From assembly GCA_035764725.1 (NCBI GenBank), contig DASTYT010000129.1, positions 1 through 51,179 of the forward strand: DNA of 51,179 bases. Reading direction: 5' to 3'. How positions within the stretch are numbered: position 1 is the stretch's first letter; each line of letters starts with the position of its first letter. The position numbers and the translations under genes were made by a program. The notes beneath the pieces were generated by a model that made no database searches, was not told where the DNA came from, and saw only the letters and a list, made by a program, of their open reading frames with translations. Shown here one piece after another: positions 15,298-24,821 of the stretch. This stretch comes from Candidatus Methylomirabilota bacterium (GTDB taxonomy: Bacteria > Methylomirabilota > Methylomirabilia > Rokubacteriales > CSP1-6).

Positions 15298-18200
15298 ATG
15301 AAGATTTCCCGCCGCTATACCAAGGAAGGCCACAGCCCATACACCGGGATCGAGTTCGATCTCCGCACATCGGAGATCCGGAATCCGGATGGGTCGACGG
15401 TCTTTCGCCAGGAGGGCATCGCGGTGCCCTCGGGCTGGTCGGCGGTGGCGACCGACATCCTCGCCCAGAAGTATTTCCGCAAGGCTGGCGTGCCGCAGAC
15501 CGGCGCCGACGGCAAGCCCCTGCTCGATCGCGAGGGCAAGCCGATGCTGGGTGGCGAGCGCGACGCGCGCGAAGTCTTCCACCGCCTGGCCGGGGCGTGG
15601 ACGCACTGGGGCCGCACGCATCACTACTTCGACACCGAGACCGACGCGAAGGCCTTCTACGACGAGATCTGCCACATGCTCGCGGCGCAGATCGCGGCGC
15701 CCAATTCCCCGCAGTGGTTCAACACGGGCCTGCACTGGGCGTACGGCCTCACCGGCCCTGCGCAGGGTCACTACTACGTCGAGCCCGACAACGGCGCCCT
15801 GACCCGCGCCACCTCCGCGTACGAGCGGCCGCAGCCGAGCGCGTGCTTCATCCAGTCCGTGAGCGACGACCTCGTCAACGACGGGGGCATCATGGACCTC
15901 TGGACGCGCGAGGCGCGCATCTTCAAGTACGGCTCGGGCACGGGCTCCAACTTCTCGAGCCTGCGCGGCGAGAACGAGCCCTTGTCCGGCGGCGGCAAGT
16001 CCTCGGGCCTGATGTCCTTCCTGAAGATCGGTGACCGCGCGGCGGGCGCCATCAAGTCGGGCGGAACCACCCGGCGCGCCGCCAAGATGGTCTGCCTCGA
16101 CCTCGATCATCCGGACGTGCTCGACTTCATCCGCTGGAAGGTCGTGGAGGAGCAGAAGGTCGCGGCGCTGGTGGCCGGCTCGCGCCTGGGCAAGCGGCGG
16201 CTGCAGGCCGTCATGGCGGCCTGCCGGCCCGACGCGCGGGAGCCCGACCGGATCGACGCCGATCCCAAGCGGAACGCCGCGCTTCGCGCCGCCCTGCGCG
16301 AGGCTCGTGCGGCCATGGTGCCCGAGAGCTACATCCAGCGGGCGCTCCAGCTCGCCTCCCAGGGCGTGACCGAGCTGGTCTTCCCCGAGTACGACACCGA
16401 CTGGGACTCGGAGGCCTATCTCACCGTCGCCGGCCAGAACTCCAACAACAGCATCCGCGTGCCGAACGGCTTCTTCGACGTGCTGGAAGGCGGCGGCGAA
16501 TGGGAGCTGCGCCGCCGTACCGACGGCAAGATCTCGAAGCGCATTCCCGCGGCGAGCCTGTGGGACGAGATCGCGTACGCGGCGTGGGCGTGCGCGGATC
16601 CGGGTGTGCAGTACGACACCACCATCAACGAGTGGCACACCTGCACCGAGGACGGCCGGATCAACGCCTCGAATCCGTGCTCCGAGTACATGTTCCTGGA
16701 CGACACCGCGTGCAACCTGGCCTCGATCAACGTGGTCAAGTTCCTGCGGGCCGATGGCGGCTTCGACGTCGACGGCTTCCGCCACGCCTGCCGGCTGTGG
16801 ACGCTCGTGCTCGAGATCAGCGTGCTGATGGGCGCCTACCCCAGCCCGGCCATCGCCCAGAAGAGCTGGGACTACCGGACGCTCGGGCTCGGCTACGCGA
16901 ACATGGGCACGGTGCTGATGCGCCAGGGCATCCCGTACGACTCGCCGGAAGCGGTGGCGATCTGCGGCGCGATCACCGCCATCCTGCACGGCGAGGCCTA
17001 CGCTACCTCCGCGGAAATGGCGCGCGACCTCGGGCCGTTCCCCGGCTACATGCGGAACCGCGAGCCGATGCTGCGCGTCATCCGCAATCACCGCCGTGCC
17101 GCCTACAACGCCGCTCCCTCGGTCTACGAGGGGCTGACGATCAAGCCGCTGGGCGTCGATCCCTCCCACTGCCCGAACGCCCTGGTCCAGGCCGCGCGCG
17201 AGACGTGGGACCGGGCGCTCACCCTCGGCGAGGCCCACGGCTATCGCAACGCGCAGGTCACCGTGCTCGCGCCCACCGGGACCATCGGCCTCGTGATGGA
17301 TTGCGACACGACCGGCATCGAGCCGGACTTCGCCCTGGTGAAGTTCAAGAAGCTGGCGGGCGGCGGCTACTTCAAGATCATCAACCAGAGCATCCCGATC
17401 GCCCTGCGCGCGCTGGGCTACACCCCCGATCAGATCGACGACGTCGTGGCGTACTGCGTGGGCCGGAAGACGCTGCGTGGCGCCCCCTTCATCAATCCGG
17501 AGACGCTGCAGGCCAAGGGGTTCGATCCGGCGGGGCTGACGCGGATCGAGGCCGCGCTCGAAGGCGCCTTCGACCTCACCTTCGCCTTCAATCCGTGGAC
17601 GCTCGGCGAGGGCTACGTGCAGCGCCATCTCGGCCTCAACGAAGCGCAGCTCGCGGAGTGGAACGGCAACCTCCTCCGCGCGCTCGGCTTCACCGCAGCC
17701 CAGATCGAGGCGGCCAGCGACTACGTGTGCGGCACCATGACCGTCGAGGGCGCGCCCCATCTCAAGGACGAGCACCTGCCCGTGTTCGACTGCGCCAACC
17801 GGTGCGGCAAGAAGGGCAAGCGCTTCATCGCGGTGGACGCCCACATCCGGATGATGGCGGCAGCCCAGCCCTTCCTCTCCGGCGCCATCAGCAAGACCAT
17901 CAACATGCCCTCCGATGCGACCATCGAGGACGTCAAGCAGGCCTACTACACCTCGTGGCGGAGCATGCTGAAGGCGGTGGCGCTCTATCGCGACGGCTCC
18001 AAGCTCTCGCAGCCGCTCAACGCCACCACCGACGAGGACGAGGCGGCGGCGGCCGATGTCGAGGCGGTGGCCGAGAAGATGACCGAGCGCGTCGTGACCA
18101 AGTACCTCCGCGAGCGGCATCGGCTCCCCGACCGGCGCGCCGGCTACACCCAGAAGGCGGTGGTGGGCGGCCACAAGGTGTACCTCCGCACCGGGAACTA

Positions 18201-18792
18201 CGAGGACGGCTCCCTCGGCGAGATCTTCCTGGACATGCACAAGGAAGGCGCGGCCTTCCGCAGCCTGATGAACTGCTTCGCCATCGCGATCTCGCTGGGC
18301 CTCCAGCACGGCGTGCCCCTCGAGGAGTTCGTGGACGCCTTCGTGTTCACGCGGTTCGAGCCGAACGGCATGGTGATGGGCAATGACCGGATCAAGATGG
18401 CGACCTCGGTCATCGACTACGTCTTCCGCGAGCTCGCCATCTCCTACCTCGGCCGCACCGATCTCTCGCACGTGCCGGACGAGGATCTCCGCAGCGACAC
18501 GCTCGGCAACAAGATCGGCCAGGGCCCGGTCGCGATGGTGCCCCCGGCGCCCGCCGCCCCTGCCCTCGCGGGCACGATACCGAACCCCGCCAGCCTCGCG
18601 CGGGCGGCGGCGCCCCTATCCGGCGGGAGCGGCACGGTGGCTGCCGAGCTCAAGGTGCTGTCGGCCTCCGACATGGCCAAGCTCAAGGGCTACGAGGGTG
18701 ACCCTTGCGGCGACTGCGGCCAGTTCACGATGGTCCGCAACGGGACATGCCTCAAGTGCATCACCTGCGGGACGACCACCGGCTGCTCCTGA
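15298..18792 (+). CDS. nrdJ: Vitamin B12-dependent (class II) ribonucleoside-diphosphate reductase NrdJ
   Basis: This 1164-residue adenosylcobalamin-dependent enzyme makes deoxyribonucleotides with or without oxygen. Catalytic cysteines are visible: Cys183 in [12 protein letters not shown] and Cys472 in TACNLASIN form the redox pair, and Cys461 in NPCSEYMF carries the thiyl radical. The substrate-loop region [15 protein letters not shown] and a [19 protein letters not shown] stretch are typical. The C-terminus is a cysteine-rich tail (Cys1137, 1140, 1151, 1154, 1157 and 1163), giving a zinc-ribbon plus redox-active end. A fine ribosome binding site (GAGGAGGG) precedes the ATG. It is monocistronic, with a terminator at 18819-18853. 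No cobalamin riboswitch is evident in the leader. Confidence 0.96.
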   Translation: MKISRRYTKEGHSPYTGIEFDLRTSEIRNPDGSTVFRQEGIAVPSGWSAVATDILAQKYFRKAGVPQTGADGKPLLDREGKPMLGGERDAREVFHRLAGAWTHWGRTHHYFDTETDAKAFYDEICHMLAAQIAAPNSPQWFNTGLHWAYGLTGPAQGHYYVEPDNGALTRATSAYERPQPSACFIQSVSDDLVNDGGIMDLWTREARIFKYGSGTGSNFSSLRGENEPLSGGGKSSGLMSFLKIGDRAAGAIKSGGTTRRAAKMVCLDLDHPDVLDFIRWKVVEEQKVAALVAGSRLGKRRLQAVMAACRPDAREPDRIDADPKRNAALRAALREARAAMVPESYIQRALQLASQGVTELVFPEYDTDWDSEAYLTVAGQNSNNSIRVPNGFFDVLEGGGEWELRRRTDGKISKRIPAASLWDEIAYAAWACADPGVQYDTTINEWHTCTEDGRINASNPCSEYMFLDDTACNLASINVVKFLRADGGFDVDGFRHACRLWTLVLEISVLMGAYPSPAIAQKSWDYRTLGLGYANMGTVLMRQGIPYDSPEAVAICGAITAILHGEAYATSAEMARDLGPFPGYMRNREPMLRVIRNHRRAAYNAAPSVYEGLTIKPLGVDPSHCPNALVQAARETWDRALTLGEAHGYRNAQVTVLAPTGTIGLVMDCDTTGIEPDFALVKFKKLAGGGYFKIINQSIPIALRALGYTPDQIDDVVAYCVGRKTLRGAPFINPETLQAKGFDPAGLTRIEAALEGAFDLTFAFNPWTLGEGYVQRHLGLNEAQLAEWNGNLLRALGFTAAQIEAASDYVCGTMTVEGAPHLKDEHLPVFDCANRCGKKGKRFIAVDAHIRMMAAAQPFLSGAISKTINMPSDATIEDVKQAYYTSWRSMLKAVALYRDGSKLSQPLNATTDEDEAAAADVEAVAEKMTERVVTKYLRERHRLPDRRAGYTQKAVVGGHKVYLRTGNYEDGSLGEIFLDMHKEGAAFRSLMNCFAIAISLGLQHGVPLEEFVDAFVFTRFEPNGMVMGNDRIKMATSVIDYVFRELAISYLGRTDLSHVPDEDLRSDTLGNKIGQGPVAMVPPAPAAPALAGTIPNPASLARAAAPLSGGSGTVAAELKVLSASDMAKLKGYEGDPCGDCGQFTMVRNGTCLKCITCGTTTGCS

Positions 18793-18818
18793 TCGACTCC
18801 CCTCCGCGCTAGCCAGAG

Positions 18819-18853
18819 AGGCCGGGCTCCTCTAATATCGGAACCCGGCCTTT
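18819..18853 (+). terminator. Rho-independent terminator of nrdJ
   Basis: AGGCCGGG (18819-18826) pairs with CCCGGCCT (18844-18851), with additional TCC/GGA pairing inside, and is followed by TTT. It lies 27 bases after the nrdJ stop and ends just before the next gene. The T-run is short. Confidence 0.55.
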
Positions 18854-18859
18854 CCCGTC

Positions 18860-20500
18860 ATGTCGGCTCCCGAGCTCGCCCCCACCCGCTGGCCCGAAGC
18901 GCGCGCGCCGCGCGGCATGGTGGCCGCGCCGCATCTCCTCGCCTCCCAGTCCGGCGTCGCGGCGCTGCGCGCTGGCGGCAACGCGCTGGACGCCGCCATC
19001 GCCGCCGCTGCCACCATTGCGGTGGTATATCCGCACATGAACGGGATCGGCGGCGACAACTTCTGGCTGATCTGGGACGCGGGGGCCAAGCGGCTGCGCG
19101 CACTCTGCGGCGCCGGGCGCTCGGCGGCGGCGGCCAGCATTGACTGGTACGCGGCGCGCGGCGTCCGCGACGCCATTCCCGCGCGCGGGGGGCTGGCCGC
19201 CCTCACCGTGCCGGGCGCGGTGGACGGCTGGTGGCAGGCGCACCGCCACAGCGCGACGGCGATGGGCTCGCCGCTCGGCTGGGACGATCTCCTTGCCGAT
19301 GCCATCGCCTATGCCGCGGGGGGCTTCTCCGCGTCGGCGGGCCAGCGGCGGCCTCCCCCACGCGAGCCCGACCTCTTCGGCCCCACCGCGAGTGCCGAGA
19401 TGCGGCGCGAGCTCTGGCCGCTCTACCATCCCGACGCGCTGTCGCGCGGTCCGCTCGTGCAGACTGATCTCGCGCGGTCGCTCGAGACGATTCGCGACGG
19501 CGGGCCCGACGCCTTCTACCGCGGCCCGCTGGGGCGTCGGCTCATCGCCGCCGCGGCCGCCGCCGGGAGCCCGCTGAGCGTGGAGGACCTCGCCACGCAT
19601 CGGTCCGAGTGGATGGAGCCGCTCATGCTTCCATTCGGCGGCGGCGTGGCGGCGAGCTTTCCGCCGCCCACGCAGGGCATGTCGGCGCTGGCCCTGCTGG
19701 GCCTCGCGGACGGCTTCGACCTCGCCGCGCTCGAGGAAGCGGACTACATTCACGTCCTGGTGGAGGCGATCAAGCTTGCCTTCGCGGATCGCGACCGCCA
19801 CCTGACTGACCCGGCCGCGATGACGGTGGCGCCGGAGGAGCTGCTCGCGCCCGAGCGCCTGGCGCGTCTCCGCGGCCGCATCTCACGCCGGCGCGCGATG
19901 GCCCCGGAGGCGGCGGCAGCTGCGGGCGGAGACACCATCGCGATCGTCGCCGCGGATGGCGCCGGCAATGCGGTGTCCCTGATCCAGTCGCTCTACTACA
20001 CGTTCGGCTCCGGCTTGATGGCCGGCGACACCGGCATCGTCCTGCAGAACCGCGGCGCCTTCTTCTCCCTTAATCCTCGGCACGTGAACGCGCTGGCGCC
20101 GCGCAAGCACACCATGCACACGCTGATCCCTTCGATGTATCTCGAGGACGGCCGGCCCCGCATGGTCTACGGCACCATGGGCGGTGAGGGTCAGCCGCAG
20201 ACACAGGCCGCCCTGCTCACGCGCCGGCTCCGGCGCGGCCATGGCACCCAGGCCTGCGTGGAGGCGCCGCGCTGGCTCTACGGGCGCACGTGGGGGGTGG
20301 CCACGCGCGCGCTCAGCCTCGAGGGACGCTACCCCGCCTCGCTCGCCCAGGACCTCGCGGGGCGTGGGCACGACGTGAAGATGGGGGAGGAGTGGGACGA
20401 CCTCTTCGGCCATGCCCACGCCATCTGGCTGGACACGGCCGAAGGCGGCCTCTGCGGCGGCTCCGATCCGCGAGCGGACGGGAGCGCGGTGGGCTACTAG
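18860..20500 (+). CDS. Gamma-glutamyltransferase-family Ntn-hydrolase
   Basis: This 546-residue protein of the GGT/HpxW family is made as a proenzyme and cleaves itself. The N-terminal subunit has RGMVAAPHLLASQSGVAAL and GGNALDAAIAAAATIAVVYP with NGIGGDNFW, which lines the gamma-glutamyl pocket in GGTs. The predicted nucleophile is Thr359 in AGGDTIAIVAADGAGNAVSL, where the small subunit would begin; GSGLMAGDTGIVLQNRG and TMGGEGQPQTQ follow. There is no signal peptide, unlike periplasmic Ggt, which points to a cytoplasmic amidohydrolase such as an oxamate amidohydrolase-like enzyme. Its stop overlaps the stop of the convergent surface-protein gene within a shared CTAG. Confidence 0.85.
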   Translation: MSAPELAPTRWPEARAPRGMVAAPHLLASQSGVAALRAGGNALDAAIAAAATIAVVYPHMNGIGGDNFWLIWDAGAKRLRALCGAGRSAAAASIDWYAARGVRDAIPARGGLAALTVPGAVDGWWQAHRHSATAMGSPLGWDDLLADAIAYAAGGFSASAGQRRPPPREPDLFGPTASAEMRRELWPLYHPDALSRGPLVQTDLARSLETIRDGGPDAFYRGPLGRRLIAAAAAAGSPLSVEDLATHRSEWMEPLMLPFGGGVAASFPPPTQGMSALALLGLADGFDLAALEEADYIHVLVEAIKLAFADRDRHLTDPAAMTVAPEELLAPERLARLRGRISRRRAMAPEAAAAAGGDTIAIVAADGAGNAVSLIQSLYYTFGSGLMAGDTGIVLQNRGAFFSLNPRHVNALAPRKHTMHTLIPSMYLEDGRPRMVYGTMGGEGQPQTQAALLTRRLRRGHGTQACVEAPRWLYGRTWGVATRALSLEGRYPASLAQDLAGRGHDVKMGEEWDDLFGHAHAIWLDTAEGGLCGGSDPRADGSAVGY

Positions 20501-21318
20501 CGGCGGATGCGCACCACGCTCAGCACGGCCCGCCGAGACGCGACGAGCAGCGCGCCCAGCGCGCCGAATACGAGCAGCGCCAGCGACGAGGGCTGGGGCA
20601 CACGGGTGGTCGTGCCGCGGTAGTCATTCTCGAAGCTCGGCTCCGTGAGGCTCGTGCCGTACTGGAACCGCACCTCGTAGAAGGCCGCGTACGGATCGAA
20701 GCCCGCGCCGATGCCGCCGAGGAGGAAGACCACCGAGTTGCGCGCCAGCTGATTCCCGAGCAGCCCGCCGTTATCGTTGCCGGAGCCCGTATCGTCCGGG
20801 TCGTTCAGGGTCGTGATGCCGTACTGGAGCCCATCGGGGTCGTTCGGACCCTGAAGATTGGGGCCGGGGAAGCGATCACCGGGGCCAAAGAGTCCCATAC
20901 CGCTGGAGGAGATCCCTCGGGTGAACTCTCCCCCGACGGAGAGTCCCGCCTTGTAGGCCCACTCACCGCCGAGAACCGTGGGATCGGGGTTGATGTCCTT
21001 GACGGTGCTGCCGGGGGCGAGAGTGGCGGAGAAGCGGGTCAGCGTCGGATTGCTGCCCTGGATGTTGAAGAACACCGCGGTGAGAATGTCCGTCGGCTTG
21101 GACGCGTTGTAGTGGCCCGTGTTGGTCAGGGTGACCTGCAGATAGTGCGTGCCCGAGATCTCGACGTTGTCGAACGTCACCGAGGCCTTCCGACCCGCCG
21201 TTCCGGTGCCCGTCAGCGTCACCGCGGTCGCATGACTCGGCGTCACGCCAACCGCCAGCAGAAGCGTGGCGCCGACCGATGCCCCGATCAGTGACTTCGC
21301 CACCTGTCCCATGAACAT
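20497..21318 (-). CDS. PEP-CTERM-like exosortase-dependent surface protein
   Basis: This 273-residue exported protein has a signal peptide (GASVGATLLLAVGVTPSHA), a beta-rich body with many Gly/Asn/Asp residues, and a C-terminus RVPQPSSLALLVFGALGALL followed by a basic tail. The end mimics a PEP-CTERM sorting signal (motif, transmembrane helix, arginines), but the motif is VPQP rather than VPEP. Such proteins are cleaved by exosortase and displayed on the surface or in the exopolysaccharide matrix. I chose ATG 21318 since it precedes the signal peptide and has AGGACGGGGG upstream. A sigma-54-like promoter lies about 60 bases upstream, and the neighbouring TPR gene is also linked to exosortase systems. 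Confidence 0.72.
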   Translation of the reverse strand: MFMGQVAKSLIGASVGATLLLAVGVTPSHATAVTLTGTGTAGRKASVTFDNVEISGTHYLQVTLTNTGHYNASKPTDILTAVFFNIQGSNPTLTRFSATLAPGSTVKDINPDPTVLGGEWAYKAGLSVGGEFTRGISSSGMGLFGPGDRFPGPNLQGPNDPDGLQYGITTLNDPDDTGSGNDNGGLLGNQLARNSVVFLLGGIGAGFDPYAAFYEVRFQYGTSLTEPSFENDYRGTTTRVPQPSSLALLVFGALGALLVASRRAVLSVVRIRR

Positions 21319-21379
21319 GTGCCCCCGTCCTTTCGGTCGCCGAGCGCCTTGGAGGCGCATCCGACCCGATTGGGGAATC

Positions 21380-21395
21380 TGCACGAGGGATGCCA
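21380..21395 (-). promoter_or_regulatory. Putative sigma-54 promoter of the PEP-CTERM-like gene
   Basis: The minus strand reads TGGCATCCCTCGTGCA with exact GG-N10-GC spacing. The predicted start is near 21369, about 51 bases before the ATG. The core TGGCATCCCTC is shared with the putative promoter upstream of mlaC at 28295. Sigma-54 control of PEP-CTERM genes by PrsR-type regulators is known in other bacteria. Confidence 0.6.
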
Positions 21396-21561
21396 CGCCG
21401 CGAGCGCAACCGAATCAATCTGATCCGAGTCATGCAGCGATTTCGTGGGGGTCGTTCGTAAGCTTCTCCGACAATCCTCCGGGGCGGATCCCCCTTCCTT
21501 GATGATCGTCGTCGTCGATCCCGCGCTCAGATTTCGGCGGCTCCGATGAAATACTGAAAAC

Positions 21562-24500
21562 ATGCGCCACGCGAATCATCGACCGTCCGTCGCGCGTTGT
21601 TTCTTCGCCGCGCTCGCCGCGTTCGTCATGGTGCCCGCGCTCCTCCTCGCCTGCGCACAGGATCCGGCCACCAAGAAGCAAGCGCACTACGAGCGGGGCC
21701 GCGCGTTCGAGGCGAAGGGCAAGCCCAACGAGGCGATCGTCGAGTATCGCAACGCCCTGCAGGTCGACGGCAACTTCGTCGCCGCGCTCCGCGCCCTCGC
21801 CGTCGCCTACCGCGCGAAGTCGTGGGACGAGGACGCCGCGCGCGAGCTCGCCAAGGCGGCGCGCCTGGAGCCCGCGTCGATTCCCATCCAGGCGGAGCTG
21901 GGACAGGCCCTCCTCGCGCTCGAGGACTGGGAATCCTGCCAGGGCATCGGCGAGACGATCGCGGGCGCCGACCCGAAGCATCCGTACGGGCCCTACCTCA
22001 TGGGGGCGGCGGCGAGCGGCCGGGGCGATTCCGAGGGGGGCCTGCGCCTCCTCGCGGAGGCGCTGCGCCTCGGCCCCGACGTCCCCGAGATCCAGCAGGC
22101 CTACGGCGAGGCCCTCGCCCGCGCCGAGCGGTACGCCGAGGCCGAGAAGGCATTCCGCGCCGTGCTCGCGCAGCATCCCCATGACGCGGAGGCTATGGCC
22201 GGGGCGGCGATGGCGCTCCTGAAGCAGCATGCCATCGCCGCCGCGCTGGAGATGGCCGATCGCGCACGGGAGGCGAATCCGGACAACGCGCGTGTGCGTC
22301 TGACCCGCAGCGCGGTGTTGAGCGCGCAGGGTAAGTGGGCGGCAGCGGTCGCGGAGCTCGAGTCCCTGCCTCGCCAGGCCTGGTCGCCGCGCTTCCAGCT
22401 GGCGCTCGCCGAGGTGTATCTCCGAAACGACCGCCCCGAGAACGCCCTGTCGGTGCTGGACCCGCTCGTCAAGCGATTCCCGACGTTCGTGGTGGCCCGC
22501 TACCTCCTGGCCCACGCCGCCCTCGCCGTGAACCGCGGGGACAAGGCGCTCGCCGAGCTCCAGGAGGTGCTGCGGGCGGCCCCCACCAATACCAACGCGC
22601 GTTTCAGCCTGGGGGTGGCGTACACCCAGGCCGGGCAGTTCGCCGAGGCGCTGGACACGTTCGCCGCGCTACGGCCCACCATGGAGCGGCAGTCCATCTA
22701 TCACCTCCAGCGCGCGAACGCCCTGGCCGGCCTCGCCCGCTGGGACGAGGCGATCGCGGCAGCCGAGATCGCGCGGCGCATCGATCCGAATCGCGCCGAG
22801 CCCTACGAGACCCTGGGGCGCATCTACCTCGCGCGGAAGGACACCGCGCGCGCCCAGGACATGTACGCGCGGGCGATCGAGCTCAAGCCCGATCTCACGT
22901 CGGCGCGGCTGGCTCTGGGCACGCTCCTCGACTTCACCAAGCAGCCGGAGGCCGCGCTGCAGCAGTACGGGGCGGCGGCCGCCGCGGATCCCCGCAGCCA
23001 GCCCGCCGTGGTGGCGAAGGTGAATGCGCTCGTCCGCGCCAAGCGTCACGCCGAGGCCATCACCTTTCTCGACGGACTCATCAAGAGTCAGGGGGAGGCG
23101 GCGCCGCTCCTCACGCTCCTCGGCCACGTCTACCTGGCCAAGGGTCAGCCCGCGAAGGCCGAAGCCGAGTATCGCCGCGCGATCAGGGCCAACGACACCT
23201 ACGCGCCCGCGCGCTTCGCGCTCGCGCGCCGGGCTCTCGCGGCGGGCAACGAGGAAGGGGCCATCGTGCACTTCCACGGCGTCATCGCGGGCGCGCCCGG
23301 CCACGCCGCCGCGGGAAGCGCGCTCGCCGGCCTGTATGCGCGCCAGACCCGCTACGATCAAGCCATCCAGGTCCTGGAGCCCGTGGCGGCCGCCAATCCC
23401 CGGCTCCCCGAGCTCCGCCTCCAGCTCGCCGAGCTCTACCTGCAAAAGGGCCGCTACGACGACGCCCTCCGGGCCGTCGGGCAGCTCGTGGGGAAGGGCT
23501 CCGCCTTCGTGCCCGCACGCATGATCGCCGGGCTGGCCTATCTTGGGAAATCCGAGCCGGGCGAGGCGATCAGAGAGCTCGAGGGGGCCGTCCACGCCAA
23601 CCCGAAGCTCGCCGCCGCGCACTACTACCTCGGCCGCGCCTTCATCGCGCGCGGCGAGGTCGAGGCGGCCAAGAAATCCTATCAACGCGCGCTCGAGCTC
23701 GAGCCCCGCATGCCGCAGGTGCGCATCGAGCTGGCCGCCATGTCCGGACAGGCCCAGGATCCGAAGCTGCTCAGCGAGCACGTCGCGGAGCTCCGCCAGA
23801 TCCTCGACAAGCAGCCTGGAGACCTCACGACGCGCTATGCCCTCGCGCGCGCCCACCTGGCCCAGGGACAGCCCAAGGACGCGGAGGCGGCACTCAAGCG
23901 CATCCTGGACACGGCCCCCGGCTACGCGCCCGCCAACATGGCGCTGGCGCTGATCCGATTCGGTGAGCGGCGGAACGAGGAGGCCGTCGAGTATCTCCGC
24001 GTCGTCGTGCGGACGACTCCCAACGATCTGCAGGCCCACCTCCTGCTCGCGGGATACTTCGATCGGAGCGGTATTCCCGCCATCGCCATCGAGCACTACG
24101 AGGCGGTAGCGCGGGTCGCGCCCGCGCGCAGCGACGTGAAGCTGCGCCTCGCCATGCTCTACTCGCAGACGGGGCGGCAGGAGGACGCACTCGGCCGCGT
24201 GCGGGAGGCGGTGGATGCGCTGCCGCGCGACGCGGAGCCGCGCTACGTGCTGGGCGAGGTGCACCTCAGGCGCGGAGAGCGCGCGGAGGCCGCCGACGCC
24301 TTCGCCGCCGCCCTGCGGCTCGATTCCAAGCACGCGGGGGCCCAGCTGGGGCTCGGCATCGCCGCCGAACAGCGCGGGGAAGTCAATCGCGCGCTCGACG
24401 CCTACGCTCGCGCGCGCCAGCTCGCGCCCGAGGACGCGCGCGGCTACAACAACGGCGCCTGGCTCCTCGCCTCGCAGGGGAAGAATCTGGATGAAGCCCT

Positions 24501-24813
24501 CGGCCTGGCGCGCCGGGCCAACGAGCTCGTCGCCCGCGACAAGGATCTCGTCACCTGGGTCCCCGCGATGAAGGACACGCTGGGGTTCGTCCACTACAAG
24601 CGCGGCGAGCTCGCCCAGGCCGAGCCTCTGCTGCGCGACGCCGCGACCCGCGCCCCGAGCGTGGGCACGTTTCACTACCACCTGGCGCTCGCCTACGAGG
24701 GCATGGGCCGGCGGGACGACGCGCGGGTCAGCGCGCTACGGGCGACCCGCCTCGATCAGAAGCTGGCGGCCGATGCCGACGTGCAGGGATTGCTGAAGCG
24801 CGTGGGCGGCTGA
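21562..24813 (+). CDS. Large TPR-repeat lipoprotein, PEP-CTERM-system (PrsT-like)
   Basis: This 1083-residue lipoprotein has a signal peptide ending in lipobox LLLAC (Cys31). The rest consists of about 25 tetratricopeptide repeats, for example YERGRAFEAKGKPNEAIVEY and YLAKGQPAKAEAEYRRAI. Length, lipobox and repeat layout match the TPR lipoprotein of PEP-CTERM/exosortase exopolysaccharide loci (PrsT-like), where it probably scaffolds export in the periplasm. No Shine-Dalgarno sequence is visible, but a TGA-AATACT extended -10-like element at 21547-21555 would place transcription start at the ATG itself, so the mRNA may be leaderless. It is divergent from the PEP-CTERM-like gene and ends 8 bases from the convergent protease. 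No exosortase gene is inside the window. Confidence 0.8.
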   Translation: MRHANHRPSVARCFFAALAAFVMVPALLLACAQDPATKKQAHYERGRAFEAKGKPNEAIVEYRNALQVDGNFVAALRALAVAYRAKSWDEDAARELAKAARLEPASIPIQAELGQALLALEDWESCQGIGETIAGADPKHPYGPYLMGAAASGRGDSEGGLRLLAEALRLGPDVPEIQQAYGEALARAERYAEAEKAFRAVLAQHPHDAEAMAGAAMALLKQHAIAAALEMADRAREANPDNARVRLTRSAVLSAQGKWAAAVAELESLPRQAWSPRFQLALAEVYLRNDRPENALSVLDPLVKRFPTFVVARYLLAHAALAVNRGDKALAELQEVLRAAPTNTNARFSLGVAYTQAGQFAEALDTFAALRPTMERQSIYHLQRANALAGLARWDEAIAAAEIARRIDPNRAEPYETLGRIYLARKDTARAQDMYARAIELKPDLTSARLALGTLLDFTKQPEAALQQYGAAAAADPRSQPAVVAKVNALVRAKRHAEAITFLDGLIKSQGEAAPLLTLLGHVYLAKGQPAKAEAEYRRAIRANDTYAPARFALARRALAAGNEEGAIVHFHGVIAGAPGHAAAGSALAGLYARQTRYDQAIQVLEPVAAANPRLPELRLQLAELYLQKGRYDDALRAVGQLVGKGSAFVPARMIAGLAYLGKSEPGEAIRELEGAVHANPKLAAAHYYLGRAFIARGEVEAAKKSYQRALELEPRMPQVRIELAAMSGQAQDPKLLSEHVAELRQILDKQPGDLTTRYALARAHLAQGQPKDAEAALKRILDTAPGYAPANMALALIRFGERRNEEAVEYLRVVVRTTPNDLQAHLLLAGYFDRSGIPAIAIEHYEAVARVAPARSDVKLRLAMLYSQTGRQEDALGRVREAVDALPRDAEPRYVLGEVHLRRGERAEAADAFAAALRLDSKHAGAQLGLGIAAEQRGEVNRALDAYARARQLAPEDARGYNNGAWLLASQGKNLDEALGLARRANELVARDKDLVTWVPAMKDTLGFVHYKRGELAQAEPLLRDAATRAPSVGTFHYHLALAYEGMGRRDDARVSALRATRLDQKLAADADVQGLLKRVGG

Positions 24814-24821
24814 TCGGCCGC

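Noticed and set aside
15109..18471. Long open frame antisense to nrdJ
   Set aside because: It mirrors the strong codon bias of nrdJ and has low-complexity Arg/Val/Leu/His content with no domain. It is a shadow.
21447..21465. Sigma-54-like element on the plus strand upstream of the TPR gene
   Set aside because: Only the GG-N10-GC skeleton is present; neither TGGC nor TTGC matches.
22669..24681. Long open frame antisense to the TPR lipoprotein gene
   Set aside because: The repeated structure follows the TPR repeats on the other strand; there is no start signal or domain.
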